Shown here: positions 26,001-33,601 of the stretch, in pieces | How positions within the stretch are numbered: the stretch's first letter is position 1 | Layout of the letters: every line of letters begins with the position of its first letter | Source: Mesorhizobium ciceri biovar biserrulae WSM1271 | Lineage (GTDB): Bacteria > Pseudomonadota > Alphaproteobacteria > Rhizobiales > Rhizobiaceae | Length of the DNA stretch: 64,000 nt | Direction: 5' to 3' | Assembly: GCF_000185905.1 (NCBI RefSeq) | Contig: NC_014923.1 | Coordinates: 4,363,501-4,427,500, forward strand | The notes under the pieces: generated by a model | The model's input: only the letters and a program-made list of their open reading frames with translations | The model's database searches: none | Told to the model about the DNA's origin: nothing | Program-made: the position numbers and the translations under genes

Positions 26001-26843
26001 ACGCAGAAAGCCAAGATCGGTGGCAACACCATCTTCCTGCGCACCGGCGAATATGACGATGGCCGTCTCGGCGAGATCTTCATCGACATGAACAAGGAAG
26101 GCGCGACTTTGCGTGGCCTTCTCAACAACTTCGCCATCGCCATCTCGCTGGGCCTGCAATATGGCGTGCCACTCGACGAATATGTGCACGCCTTCACCTT
26201 CACCAAGTTCGAGCCGGCCGGCATGGTGCAGGGCAATGACGCCATCAAGAGCGCGACGTCGATCCTCGACTACGTGTTCCGTGAACTGGCGATCTCCTAT
26301 CTCGGGCGCAACGATCTCGCCCATGTCGACCAGTCGGACTTTTCCAACACCGCACTTGGCCGTGGCATCAGCGAAGGCAAGACCGATGCGGTCTCCAAGG
26401 GCCTGACCCGTGGCGCCTCGCCGGTGAAGCTGGTGTCGCGCGTCAGCGGCAACGATCCGAAAGGCTTTGCGGCCCCCTCGGGCGCCCCTGCCCGCTCGGT
26501 GCCGACCGCCTTCTCCGGCTCCAACGTGCTGGCGCTGAAACCGGCCAGCGACGAAGCGGTCGCCTACAAGCGCGACTATGAGGAGCGGGCAAAGGAATTG
26601 GCCGAGGACATCGCCTTCGAGGAAGCGGCGGGTGCTGCCTCCGACGCCACGGCAGGATTGTTCACCGACGCGGCGGCCGTCGAGGCGGCCGAAGCAAAAA
26701 AACTCGCCAACGACCGCCGCGCCAAATCGCTGCTCCAGGGCTACACTGGCAATTCCTGCTCCGAGTGCCAGAATTTTACCATGGTGCGGAACGGGACCTG
26801 CGAGAAGTGCGACACGTGCGGCTCGACGAGCGGGTGCAGCTGA
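23061..26843 (+). CDS. nrdJ: Vitamin B12-dependent (class II) ribonucleoside-diphosphate reductase
   Basis: A 1260-residue adenosylcobalamin-dependent reductase that makes deoxynucleotides regardless of oxygen. The N-terminal half carries the active-site region (SNPCSEYMFLDDTACNLASINLL), which contains the catalytic Cys of NPCSE with its Glu. QGNDAIKSATSILDYVFRELAISYL matches the NrdJ-Z C-terminal domain. The tail is Cys-rich: CSECQNFTMVRNGTCEKCDTC, a zinc-ribbon that passes electrons or reductant. Length and order fit rhizobial NrdJ. A probable NrdR box lies far upstream, and hicA begins 6 nt after its stop codon. Confidence 0.97.
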   Translation: MRIERRFTKPGQSAYAEIEFRKALSEIKNPDGSVVFRLDNIDVPAQFSQVAADILAQKYFRKAGVPARLKKIEENDVPSFLWRSVADEAELAKLPEAERYGSEIDARQVFDRLAGTWTYWGWKGGYFKASEEDARAFRDELAYMLATQRVAPNSPQWFNTGLHWAYGIDGPSQGHFYVDPFTGKLTKSKSSYEHPQPHACFIQGVQDDLVNEGGIMDLWVREARLFKYGSGTGSNFSLLRGEGEKLSGGGRSSGLMSFLKIGDRAAGAIKSGGTTRRAAKMVIVDADHPDIEEFIDWKVNEEQKVASLVTGSKIVKKHLEAIMKACVNCEGNGDDCFDPSINSALKREIKAAKKSAVPENYIYRVIQFAKQGYSSMSFKTYDTDWDSDAYLTVSGQNSNNSVSLKDNFLRAVEDDADWHLTARKDGKVLKTLKARDLWEKIGYAAWASADPGLHFNTTMNDWHTCASAGAIRASNPCSEYMFLDDTACNLASINLLPYRNADGTIDIAAYEHTVRLWTIVLEISVMMAQFPSKEIAKQSYEYRTLGLGYANIGGLLMTSGIPYDSDEGRAICAALTAIMTGMAYATSAEMAGELGAFADYDRNAQNMLRVMRNHRRAAYGEKQGYEKLAVNPVPLVASDLKQQDLATHAKAAWDRAIELGEEHGYRNAQATVIAPTGTIGLVMDCDTTGIEPDFALVKFKKLAGGGYFKIINRAVPEALRTLGYSEAQIAEMEAYAVGHGNLNQAPAINPGALKAKGFTDEKIAALNAALKSAFDIKFVFNQWTLGADWVKETFGFTDEQLNDFSFEMLPALGFSRKDIEAANIHVCGAMTLEGAPFLKAEHLAVFDCASPCGKIGKRSLSINSHIQMMAAAQPFISGAISKTINMPNDATVEDAKGAYMLSWKLALKANALYRDGSKLSQPLNSSLLADGEDDEDEAVEQLLAAPAAARAAQITERIVERIIERVSREQEKLPGRRKGYTQKAKIGGNTIFLRTGEYDDGRLGEIFIDMNKEGATLRGLLNNFAIAISLGLQYGVPLDEYVHAFTFTKFEPAGMVQGNDAIKSATSILDYVFRELAISYLGRNDLAHVDQSDFSNTALGRGISEGKTDAVSKGLTRGASPVKLVSRVSGNDPKGFAAPSGAPARSVPTAFSGSNVLALKPASDEAVAYKRDYEERAKELAEDIAFEEAAGAASDATAGLFTDAAAVEAAEAKKLANDRRAKSLLQGYTGNSCSECQNFTMVRNGTCEKCDTCGSTSGCS

Positions 26844-26849
26844 GATCTA

Positions 26850-27050
26850 GTGCCACCTCGGCTTACAGTTCGCGAGATCATTCGCCTGCTGGAGGCCGAT
26901 GGCTGGTATCTGGTTGCAACCAAGGGCAGCCATCGCCAATATAAGCATGAAGTCAAAGCCGGCCGCGTCACCGTGGCTGGCAAGCCGTCTGAAGAGGTTG
27001 CGCCAGGAACACTGAACAGCATCCTCAAGCAGTCAGGTTTGAAGGAATGA
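26850..27050 (+). CDS. hicA: HicA-type mRNA interferase toxin
   Basis: A 66-residue toxin of the HicA double-stranded RNA-binding fold that cleaves mRNA. It has the hallmarks LTVREIIRLLEADGWYLV and KGSHRQYKHE, with the catalytic His in GSH, and VTVAGKPSEEVAPGTLNSILKQ. The start is GTG at 26850, only 6 nt past the stop codon of nrdJ, so it is probably read from the nrdJ transcript unless an internal promoter exists. The antitoxin gene follows by 4 nt. Confidence 0.9.
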   Translation: MPPRLTVREIIRLLEADGWYLVATKGSHRQYKHEVKAGRVTVAGKPSEEVAPGTLNSILKQSGLKE

Positions 27051-27054
27051 TGAC

Positions 27055-27261
27055 ATGCGTTACGCGGTGGTGATTGAAAAAGCAGGAAATAATTTCTCCG
27101 CCTATGTGCCGGACCTACCCGGCTGCATCGCGACAGGTGCCACTGTGGCTGAAGTGGAAACCGAGATTCGCGATGCAATACGCTTTCACATCGAAGGTTT
27201 GCGAGCCGATGGGCTGGATGTGCCCAAGGGTGTCAGCCTCGCGGAATACGTAGAGGCATAG
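27055..27261 (+). CDS. hicB: HicB-type antitoxin, short form
   Basis: A 68-residue antitoxin with the HicB partial RNase H fold: RYAVVIEKAGNNFSAYVPDLPGC, GATVAEVETEIRDAI and FHIEGLRADGLDVP. It lacks the C-terminal ribbon-helix-helix or HTH DNA-binding domain of longer HicB proteins, so autoregulation by operator binding is uncertain. It directly follows hicA, the usual HicAB order. Confidence 0.9.
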   Translation: MRYAVVIEKAGNNFSAYVPDLPGCIATGATVAEVETEIRDAIRFHIEGLRADGLDVPKGVSLAEYVEA

Positions 27262-27305
27262 AGGCAGGCCTCCACTCGATCCGGATCAGGCTCTGGTCCG
27301 GGCGT

Positions 27306-27620
27306 CTAACTCGCCGGCAACACCCTTAGCGTCTGCTTGTCAAACAGCGGCTCGTCCTGGCCGATGCGGACGAACAGCAGCTTCCGACCCTCGCCCAAGG
27401 GCACTTCGAAATACTGGATGCCATCAGGCATTTCGCCCCAGCAGCCGCAGGGTGGGTCGGGAACCTCATCGGGGCTGGCCAGTGCTTTCAGTATTTTCGC
27501 AATCCAGGGATGTGTAGCGTTTGACGGCGGCAAGCGCGGCGCTCTCAGTGTAAGGCGTCGCAATAACTTGTTTGCATCTGGCCATGCCTTCGGCCTGCCC
27601 AGATCAAAGCCTCTCAGCAT
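27306..27620 (-). CDS. Small protein of unknown function downstream of fghA
   Basis: A 104-residue protein starting at 27620 and overlapping the end of fghA by 17 nt, so translation is probably coupled. Features: a basic/Pro-rich start, three Cys (PPCGCWG), and IQYFEVPLGEGRKLLFVRIGQDEPLFDKQTLRV near the end. No family recognised. It lies at the very edge of the C1 cluster, and its link to formaldehyde metabolism is only positional. Confidence 0.5.
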   Translation of the reverse strand: MLRGFDLGRPKAWPDANKLLRRLTLRAPRLPPSNATHPWIAKILKALASPDEVPDPPCGCWGEMPDGIQYFEVPLGEGRKLLFVRIGQDEPLFDKQTLRVLPAS

Positions 27621-28434
27621 GCCATCTCAGATGGTCGTCCATGAAGCTGGAGATGAAAAGATACGAGTGATCGTATCCATCCTGCATCCGCAGCTTTAGC
27701 GGAATACCTGCTTTGGCGCAGGCCGCTTCAAGCAGCCAAGGCCTCAGCCCGTCGTCAAGAAATCCGTCCGACGTTCCCTGATCCACCAAAAATTCGGGGA
27801 AACGGTATCCGTCGTCGATGAGCGACGTCGCGTCGCAGCTTCGCCACGAGGCCTCATCCTTGCCGAGATACTTCTCAAAAGCCGGTCTCGACCAGCCGGC
27901 GGTGCTTGGCTGGGCGATCGGGGCGAACGCCGAGCAGCTCTTGAACCGCTGCGGATTCTTCAAGGCAATCGTCAGCGCGCCATGCCCGCCCATCGAATGG
28001 CCAAAGATTGCCTGGCGTGCCATATCGGCTGGAAATTCAGCCGCGATGAGGGCCGGCAACTCCTCGGCGACATAGGAATACATACGATAGTTCTTCGCAT
28101 AAGGCTCTTGCGTCGCATCGAGATAGAAGCCGGCGCCGGAGCCGAACTGCCAGTTGTCTTTTTCATCCGGAATGTCGGCCCCGCGCGGGCTGGTGTCGGG
28201 ACAAACGACGATCAGGCCGAGCTCGGCGGCCATGCGCCTGTACTCGCCCTTGTCCATTACATTGGCGTGGGTACACGTCAGGCCTGAGAGATACCACACA
28301 ACGGGACAAGGCGCCTCCCGCGCCTGCGGAGGTATGAAAACGGCAAAAGTCATGTCGCAACGGCAACTCGTCGACAAATGGGAATAGACGCCCTGCACGC
28401 CGCCATGGGCTTTCGTTTGAGAGATGATTTTCAT
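27604..28434 (-). CDS. fghA: S-formylglutathione hydrolase
   Basis: Hydrolyses S-formylglutathione to formate and glutathione, the last step of the glutathione-linked formaldehyde route. It has 276 residues, as usual for the family. The nucleophile elbow is FGHSMGGHGALTIAL, the catalytic Asp is in DQGTSDGFLD and the His in GYDHSYLFISSFMDDH. The start ATG at 28434 has family-typical KIISQTKAHGGVQGVY. It sits beside fhcC, though its transcript is separated by about 100 nt; the partner glutathione-dependent alcohol dehydrogenase (adhC) is not in the window. Confidence 0.93.
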   Translation of the reverse strand: MKIISQTKAHGGVQGVYSHLSTSCRCDMTFAVFIPPQAREAPCPVVWYLSGLTCTHANVMDKGEYRRMAAELGLIVVCPDTSPRGADIPDEKDNWQFGSGAGFYLDATQEPYAKNYRMYSYVAEELPALIAAEFPADMARQAIFGHSMGGHGALTIALKNPQRFKSCSAFAPIAQPSTAGWSRPAFEKYLGKDEASWRSCDATSLIDDGYRFPEFLVDQGTSDGFLDDGLRPWLLEAACAKAGIPLKLRMQDGYDHSYLFISSFMDDHLRWHAERL

Positions 28435-28534
28435 GTGTTCTCCACGTTGCAGGTCGAATGACGGTCGGCCCCACCACTACCCCAGCGGCAAGCACTTGCG
28501 TCCTGCCATCGTATGGTTCCTGTGTCGACGGATC

Positions 28535-29344
28535 TCAGCGCGGAAAAAGAACCTCGCCCATTCCGAGCACTGCGTTATCCCCGCCATATTTGCGCGGTGC
28601 GCTCCCCAGAAGCGGCCGTTTCAAAATGCCCTCGGCGATCAGATAACGATCGATGATGGCGGCGAAGACGCTTTCGGGTGCGCCGCATTCGACGAAGCTC
28701 GGCGACATGCGTGCCGGCGTGCGATCGAGAAGGATTGAACCGCGACGCATCAGATAACCGGGCATCTCACCGGTGCCACCGGCCACCACCAGGCTGCCGG
28801 CGATCATGCGGCTGCCTGCATGGTCGCCGGAGCCTTTCAGCACCGCGATCAGGCCGCGCCGCATGCGGTCCGCGGCGAAGGCGCCCGCTTTGCCCCTGAC
28901 GATCAAAACACCGCCGTTCATGCCGGCCAGTTCCCCGACGAGCGGCGCACCGAGGTGGTCGCCGGCATTGCCCGTTATCTCAAGCCTGCCGCCGCGCATG
29001 CCGGAGCCGGCGTGTGGACCCGCATTGCCTTCGATCGTGAGCTTGCCACCGCGCATGGCGCGCCCGGCCTGGGCGCCGGCATTGCCAACGAGGCGAACCG
29101 ACCCACCCCGCATGCCTTGCGCCACAAGGTCGAGGCGCGTGCTTCCGCCCTCGAACACGATGTTTGTCGGATCGCTGCCGGCGACGCGAAAAATGTCGCC
29201 CACCTTCGAGCCGTGCTTCGTCATGCCGATCTGGATTCTTTCGACGTCGCGCCTTTCGATCCCGGCCAGCCGCTCCGGCGTCAGCGGCGACAGGTCAAGG
29301 CGCTCCGGCGGCTCGGCAACCAGGGTGAAGGTCAGCGCCTTCAT
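28535..29344 (-). CDS. fhcC: Formyltransferase/hydrolase complex subunit C
   Basis: Subunit C of Fhc, the complex that takes the formyl group from formyl-H4MPT and releases formate. It has 269 residues. A right-handed beta-helix of repeats (GNAGAQAGRAMRGG, GNAGPHAGSGMRGG, GNAGDHLGAPL) resembles the glutamate synthase alpha C-terminal and FmdC fold. It overlaps fhcD by 4 nt. Order on the strand is fhcB-A-D-C, a frequent arrangement in methylotrophs. Confidence 0.92.
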   Translation of the reverse strand: MKALTFTLVAEPPERLDLSPLTPERLAGIERRDVERIQIGMTKHGSKVGDIFRVAGSDPTNIVFEGGSTRLDLVAQGMRGGSVRLVGNAGAQAGRAMRGGKLTIEGNAGPHAGSGMRGGRLEITGNAGDHLGAPLVGELAGMNGGVLIVRGKAGAFAADRMRRGLIAVLKGSGDHAGSRMIAGSLVVAGGTGEMPGYLMRRGSILLDRTPARMSPSFVECGAPESVFAAIIDRYLIAEGILKRPLLGSAPRKYGGDNAVLGMGEVLFPR

Positions 29345-30249
29345 GGCAGCATATCCTTCAGCGAGTAGATGAATTTTCCGAGCTTGCCGCCGTAATTGCC
29401 GGCGCTGATCCGAACCGCGCCTCTTTTCGGGCCGAGCTCTATGACAGCCTTGATGCCGGCCTTCATCGCGGCGGCAACTGCATCATTGGTCTCACCATCG
29501 ATGACGATTTCCAGGACGGCGTTGATGTCGGGACCGAGTTCACTCGCGACGACGCCGCGCAGTGTCGGCGCGTAGGCTTCGTTGGCCGAGGCGATCATGC
29601 CTTTGTATTTGCCACCTATCTTGGAACCCGAACGGGCAATGCCGCCCGGAAACGGCACGATGGCGCCAGGCACCATGCCGATCGCACCGACCGCGGCCTC
29701 GGCAGCGGCCAAAGCGCTGGCGCTGCTTTGCGCCATGACAAAGAAATTGCCGCCACCGACAGCTTCCTTCGTCAGTCCAGTCGTTGCTTCGCACAGGAAC
29801 TCGCCATCCATGACGGGAATACGCCAGAAATGCCTATCGCCGATCTTCTTGGAGATTTGCCAGCCGTCGCCGAAATAACGCAGTGCCGAACCGAGCTTGA
29901 GCTCGGCGCTGCCCTGCAGCCCGGCAAAGCAGGCGGAACCCGGCGAGGTCAAAACGCACTGGCCGACACGATTGAGCAGTTGTTTCTGCAATTCGTCCGT
30001 TCCCATCGCGAAAATCATGACGCGGCAGCCCGGCCGGCCATCCGGTGTGGCCGATGGCGGCAGGTCGAGATCGATTGCCGCTTCGCAGCCGCAACCGATC
30101 ACCGAGGTGGCGAAGCCGGTCATTGTGATCGCCGCCTGGCGAGCCCATTTCCGGCTCGGCGCGGTGATGACGATGGCGGTTGCGCGCATGCCGAAGGCTT
30201 CCGCGAAGGTATCGTCGATCGTTACGCCATTGATGCTCATGTTCGGCAT
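29341..30249 (-). CDS. fhcD: Formylmethanofuran:tetrahydromethanopterin formyltransferase, Fhc subunit D
   Basis: A 302-residue Ftr homologue that transfers the formyl group from formyl-H4MPT to the furan cofactor. Typical features are the INGVTIDDTFAEAFGMR start, VIGCGCEAAID, GGNFFVMAQSSASALAAAEAAV, GMVPGAIVPFPGGIARSGSK and IELGPKRGAVRISAGNYGGKLGKF. It overlaps fhcC by 4 nt and fhcA by 13 nt, so translation is coupled along the operon. Confidence 0.95.
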   Translation of the reverse strand: MPNMSINGVTIDDTFAEAFGMRATAIVITAPSRKWARQAAITMTGFATSVIGCGCEAAIDLDLPPSATPDGRPGCRVMIFAMGTDELQKQLLNRVGQCVLTSPGSACFAGLQGSAELKLGSALRYFGDGWQISKKIGDRHFWRIPVMDGEFLCEATTGLTKEAVGGGNFFVMAQSSASALAAAEAAVGAIGMVPGAIVPFPGGIARSGSKIGGKYKGMIASANEAYAPTLRGVVASELGPDINAVLEIVIDGETNDAVAAAMKAGIKAVIELGPKRGAVRISAGNYGGKLGKFIYSLKDMLP

Positions 30250-31868
30250 GGCACCTCGCCGAATGGCTGTTCGCGCGCAATCGCGGAATCCGGGAAATTA
30301 AACCAGTCCAGCGACAGGCCGTAGCGCTGCTGGTGATAGTCCTCGAGCCGTCGCACCATTGCCTTGTCGACAGGCGGCTTGAGCCTCAATGCCTTGCCCC
30401 AGCGGTAATGGATGATTTCCCCGTCTTGCACGACGAGATCGCCATCCTTGAAAACATACGCCGCCTCTCCGAGCATTTTGGCGATACTGCGGTCCCTGCG
30501 ATAGACAGCGACGTCGGCTGTTGCGCCGGCGCCGAGATGGCCTCGATCCGTCAAGCCGAGCAGCTTGGCCGGCGCCGCGCGCGTCATGATGGCGATTTCC
30601 TCGAACGTGTATTCGCGGTCGATTGCGGCCAGGGTAGAGAGCGCCAGGGCGGATCGTGAAAGTCCGGCGGCCATTTCGGTGCGCGCTTCCCGGCTCATCA
30701 GCAGTTCGAACAGCGCCGGATAGGCGGTAAAAGGTGCACCGTTGGGATGATCGGTGGTGAAGAACACACGCCAGGGATCGTCGATCAGGAGAAAAAGCTC
30801 GAGCCCGATCGCCCACTGCATCGTGCCGTAGAAGTCCTTGCCATAGCTGTAGGGCACGATGCCGCCGCCATTGCCGTCACCGTCATGAATGACGGTCTTT
30901 TTCGGGTGTGCGCTGCCACGCGCCGAAAACTGCCGCATGACGTCGGAGGAGACCGTGACCGTCTGGCCGAACATCACCTGGCCGATATCGATGGTGACTT
31001 CCGGCGTCGCGTTGACCAGTTCGGCAAGCCGTGCGGCGGCAGAGGAAAACCCGCGTTTTCCTTCCGTGCCATAGCCATAGAACTGGAGGTGGGCGAGATG
31101 CAGCGGCAGTCCATCCGCCGCTGCAATCGTCGCAGCCGCCGTATCCGCCGATCCGGGGCTGCCCAGATTGTTGCAATGGACATGCAAGGGATGCGGCAAG
31201 CCAAGATTGTCGACGGCGGCCTGCAGCGTCTTGACGATCTTGCGCGAACTGACGCCATAGGAAGGCACGACATCATCCAGCGAGAAGGTGCGGACGTTCT
31301 CCTTGAAGGCGGCCGCCGCACCGGCGTTGATCACCTTGACCCCAAGCGCTCGCGTCGAAGCGACCGTCCAGGCGACATAGTCCTCGATCATCGTCTGGGG
31401 GGCGTCGTCGCGGATCATCGACAACAGGAAATCGTCATTGCCGAGAATGGCAAGGGTCGCTTTGTCGATGATCGGGATGTCGGCCAGTTCGAGATGCGTG
31501 TGCAGCGCCGCTCCCGGCGACATCGCCGGCTCGACGACCGTCGTAAAGCCCATCTTTGCGTAGAGGCAGCCGGTCTGGAACGTCGACCAGCCGGCATTGG
31601 AGAGCGGCGTCATTGCTGGCCGCAGCTGATGGGCGGCATGCTGTTCGGGCAAGAGCAGCCGCGCGGTGTTCACATTGCCGCCACCGATGTGGGAGTGGAT
31701 GTCGATGGCGCCAGCCATCACGATGCAGCCGCTGGCTTCGATGGTCCGGTCGGCCGCCCCTCCCGCCGGCGCCGGAACGATCTTGTCGTCCTTGATCCAG
31801 AGGTCGCCCTTGTCGAGACGGCCGTTGACGGGATCGATGATGTCGCCGCCGGCGATTTTCGTCAGCAT
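30237..31868 (-). CDS. fhcA: Formyltransferase/hydrolase complex subunit A
   Basis: A 543-residue amidohydrolase-fold subunit homologous to FmdA/FwdA, giving formate from the N-formyl furan cofactor in bacteria. The metal-binding start is DIHSHIGGGN; later parts include LHLAHLQFYGYG and TTDHPNGAPFTAYPALFELLMSR, with family-typical Asp and His. It overlaps fhcB by 7 nt at its start and fhcD at its end. In Fhc the chemistry is hydrolytic, and no molybdopterin subunit function is expected. Confidence 0.95.
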   Translation of the reverse strand: MLTKIAGGDIIDPVNGRLDKGDLWIKDDKIVPAPAGGAADRTIEASGCIVMAGAIDIHSHIGGGNVNTARLLLPEQHAAHQLRPAMTPLSNAGWSTFQTGCLYAKMGFTTVVEPAMSPGAALHTHLELADIPIIDKATLAILGNDDFLLSMIRDDAPQTMIEDYVAWTVASTRALGVKVINAGAAAAFKENVRTFSLDDVVPSYGVSSRKIVKTLQAAVDNLGLPHPLHVHCNNLGSPGSADTAAATIAAADGLPLHLAHLQFYGYGTEGKRGFSSAAARLAELVNATPEVTIDIGQVMFGQTVTVSSDVMRQFSARGSAHPKKTVIHDGDGNGGGIVPYSYGKDFYGTMQWAIGLELFLLIDDPWRVFFTTDHPNGAPFTAYPALFELLMSREARTEMAAGLSRSALALSTLAAIDREYTFEEIAIMTRAAPAKLLGLTDRGHLGAGATADVAVYRRDRSIAKMLGEAAYVFKDGDLVVQDGEIIHYRWGKALRLKPPVDKAMVRRLEDYHQQRYGLSLDWFNFPDSAIAREQPFGEVPCRT

Positions 31869-32950
31869 GGCAGTGCCTCGGCGAAAGCGTGGGTAGCGAT
31901 CAGGCGGATGATCGTCGCGGCGGAGGGCAATTGCGAGTCCGCTTGCGCATCGATCGACCTGAGCGAGCCCGTGCGGCTGGAGTAGACAACCGCATCGTGA
32001 TCGACCCCAGCCTCGCCGATGGCCATGGTGACTGCGGCGCCGGCAACCGGCTTTTCCGTTTTCGTCAGCACAATCAGCGCCATGCGTGCCCTTTTTTTCT
32101 GTAGTTGGGCCGTTGCGGCGGAGATCCGCAGGTGCAGGTCAGCTTCGCCGGCAGCGATCATGCGCTCCACATCGCAGCGCCAGGGATCGAATTCAGGGAG
32201 GCCGCGCGCAAAGCCGGTGCGCAGCGGAAAACCTGTCATCCAGGCCGAGGCGAGCGCGCTTCCCCACCCGTTTTCGCTCGCCGGCAGATAAAGGCCGGAT
32301 GCGCGCGATTTGCGATTGAGATCGGCGATCAGTCCTTGCAGCATCTCCAATGCCAAGCCTTCGGCGGCGTGGCCTGAAAACAGGAACACGGGAAAATGCG
32401 CGGCCGCCAGAGCTTTGGCAAAATCATTGAAATTCGACACCGGTTGCGATGTACGCCGCCCTTTGTACTGTGCCCTCAGTGCCGCCAGCGTGGCGGCGAG
32501 GCTAGCTTGGCCACAGGAAAGTTGCGTTGCCTTGCGTCCGCCGTTCAGCGGCGGCATAGACATCCCGTTTGGGCCTACCACGAAGAACGCGCGCTGGTTG
32601 CCGGTCGAGAGGTCGGGAACCGTCCCGGCAAGTTCGCCGACAAGACCATGATGGATCCGCGGGAGCTCGCCCACGATCACCACGACATCGGCACGCCGCC
32701 GCGTCTCTCCGGGGGCGACGGTCATTGCCCCCTTGTCGGTAAAAAGCGCGGTCTCTCGGGCAAGTGCCGCACCATCGGCATGGTCGTATGCCGCGCCAGC
32801 CCGCTCAGCCAGCGCGATCGCCGCCCTCGTGCCATCTATATCCGTATCAAAGCTGAAAACCGGGCACCGACTTGACGACAATAGCGACGCGGCATGCGCA
32901 GCCGCGTGCTCAATCAGCGCTTCCCGGTTGCCGATCCAAGCAACCGCCAT
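31862..32950 (-). CDS. fhcB: Formyltransferase/hydrolase complex subunit B
   Basis: A 362-residue FmdB/FwdB-like subunit. In archaea this subunit holds the molybdenum or tungsten pterin site; bacterial FhcB is shorter and lacks that site, which fits the length and absence of an Fe-S-binding Cys cluster here. Recognisable parts are YDHADGAALARETALFTDKGAMTVAP near the start and VVIVGELPRIH. It starts the fhcBADC operon, transcribed leftward after the pterin dehydratase gene. Confidence 0.9.
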   Translation of the reverse strand: MAVAWIGNREALIEHAAAHAASLLSSSRCPVFSFDTDIDGTRAAIALAERAGAAYDHADGAALARETALFTDKGAMTVAPGETRRRADVVVIVGELPRIHHGLVGELAGTVPDLSTGNQRAFFVVGPNGMSMPPLNGGRKATQLSCGQASLAATLAALRAQYKGRRTSQPVSNFNDFAKALAAAHFPVFLFSGHAAEGLALEMLQGLIADLNRKSRASGLYLPASENGWGSALASAWMTGFPLRTGFARGLPEFDPWRCDVERMIAAGEADLHLRISAATAQLQKKRARMALIVLTKTEKPVAGAAVTMAIGEAGVDHDAVVYSSRTGSLRSIDAQADSQLPSAATIIRLIATHAFAEALPC

Positions 32951-33067
32951 TCGCTAAACTACTTTCTGGTGCCGGCTCGATCCTAGACGAAACTGGATTG
33001 GCCGTGAACCCCACCCTGCAGCGGATCAGCGAATGTTTTCATACGCGTCAACAAATTCCGACCCTGC

Positions 33068-33448
33068 TTAGTCATATTTGACGTAAGCGAAGCGTTGATC
33101 GGTCAGCGGAGTGCCCTCCAGTGCCCCGCCTTCCTTGGCCGGCTGCCACTGGACAACGTCCTCGATCTTTTTCGCCAACTCGAAATCCTTGTCGGTAATG
33201 CCTTTCGCCGCGTGATTCGTCAGGCGCACCTCGACCCAGGCATAGGAGGCGGTGATATCAGGATGGTGCCACGCCGCCTCGGCGAGATGGCCAACCGTGT
33301 TGATGACCATGAGCGTCGATTTCCAGCTGTGGGTCTTGTATTTGCGCCGGATCCAGCCGTTTTCATAACGCCATTTCGGCAGCTCCTTCTCAAGCCGGTC
33401 GGCGATCTCGGCTTCCGAATAGACCTTTTCCTTGACTGTCTCGTTCAT
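33068..33448 (-). CDS. Pterin-4a-carbinolamine dehydratase-like protein
   Basis: A 126-residue PCD/DcoH family protein. The catalytic motif HHPD lies in the segment VGHLAEAAWHHPDITASYAWV, and WVEVRLTNHAAKGITDKDFELAKKIE matches the family C-terminus. Such pcd genes recur in bacterial H4MPT clusters; the role there is not settled and may relate to pterin cofactor recycling or synthesis. GGAGGTCGAG precedes the start. It lies between the divergent RFAP synthase gene and fhcB. Confidence 0.85.
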   Translation of the reverse strand: MNETVKEKVYSEAEIADRLEKELPKWRYENGWIRRKYKTHSWKSTLMVINTVGHLAEAAWHHPDITASYAWVEVRLTNHAAKGITDKDFELAKKIEDVVQWQPAKEGGALEGTPLTDQRFAYVKYD

Positions 33449-33601
33449 CTCGACCTCCGCGAATTGCTCGGTCTGTCACACGCCGGAGCCGGCAAACACG
33501 TATGCGTTCTCTTTGGCTTGCCCCATCGACGAAAACAGTTATCATGGTACCGGGCACCTAAACTTCCATGATGCATCCATGATGCACCCATCGGGGGGCA
33601 G

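Noticed and set aside
22818..26324. 1168-residue minus-strand frame antisense to nrdJ
   Set aside because: Long only because the GC-rich nrdJ sequence lacks stops on the other strand; the composition (His, Arg, Gly, Val rich) is typical of shadow frames and there is no recognised domain.
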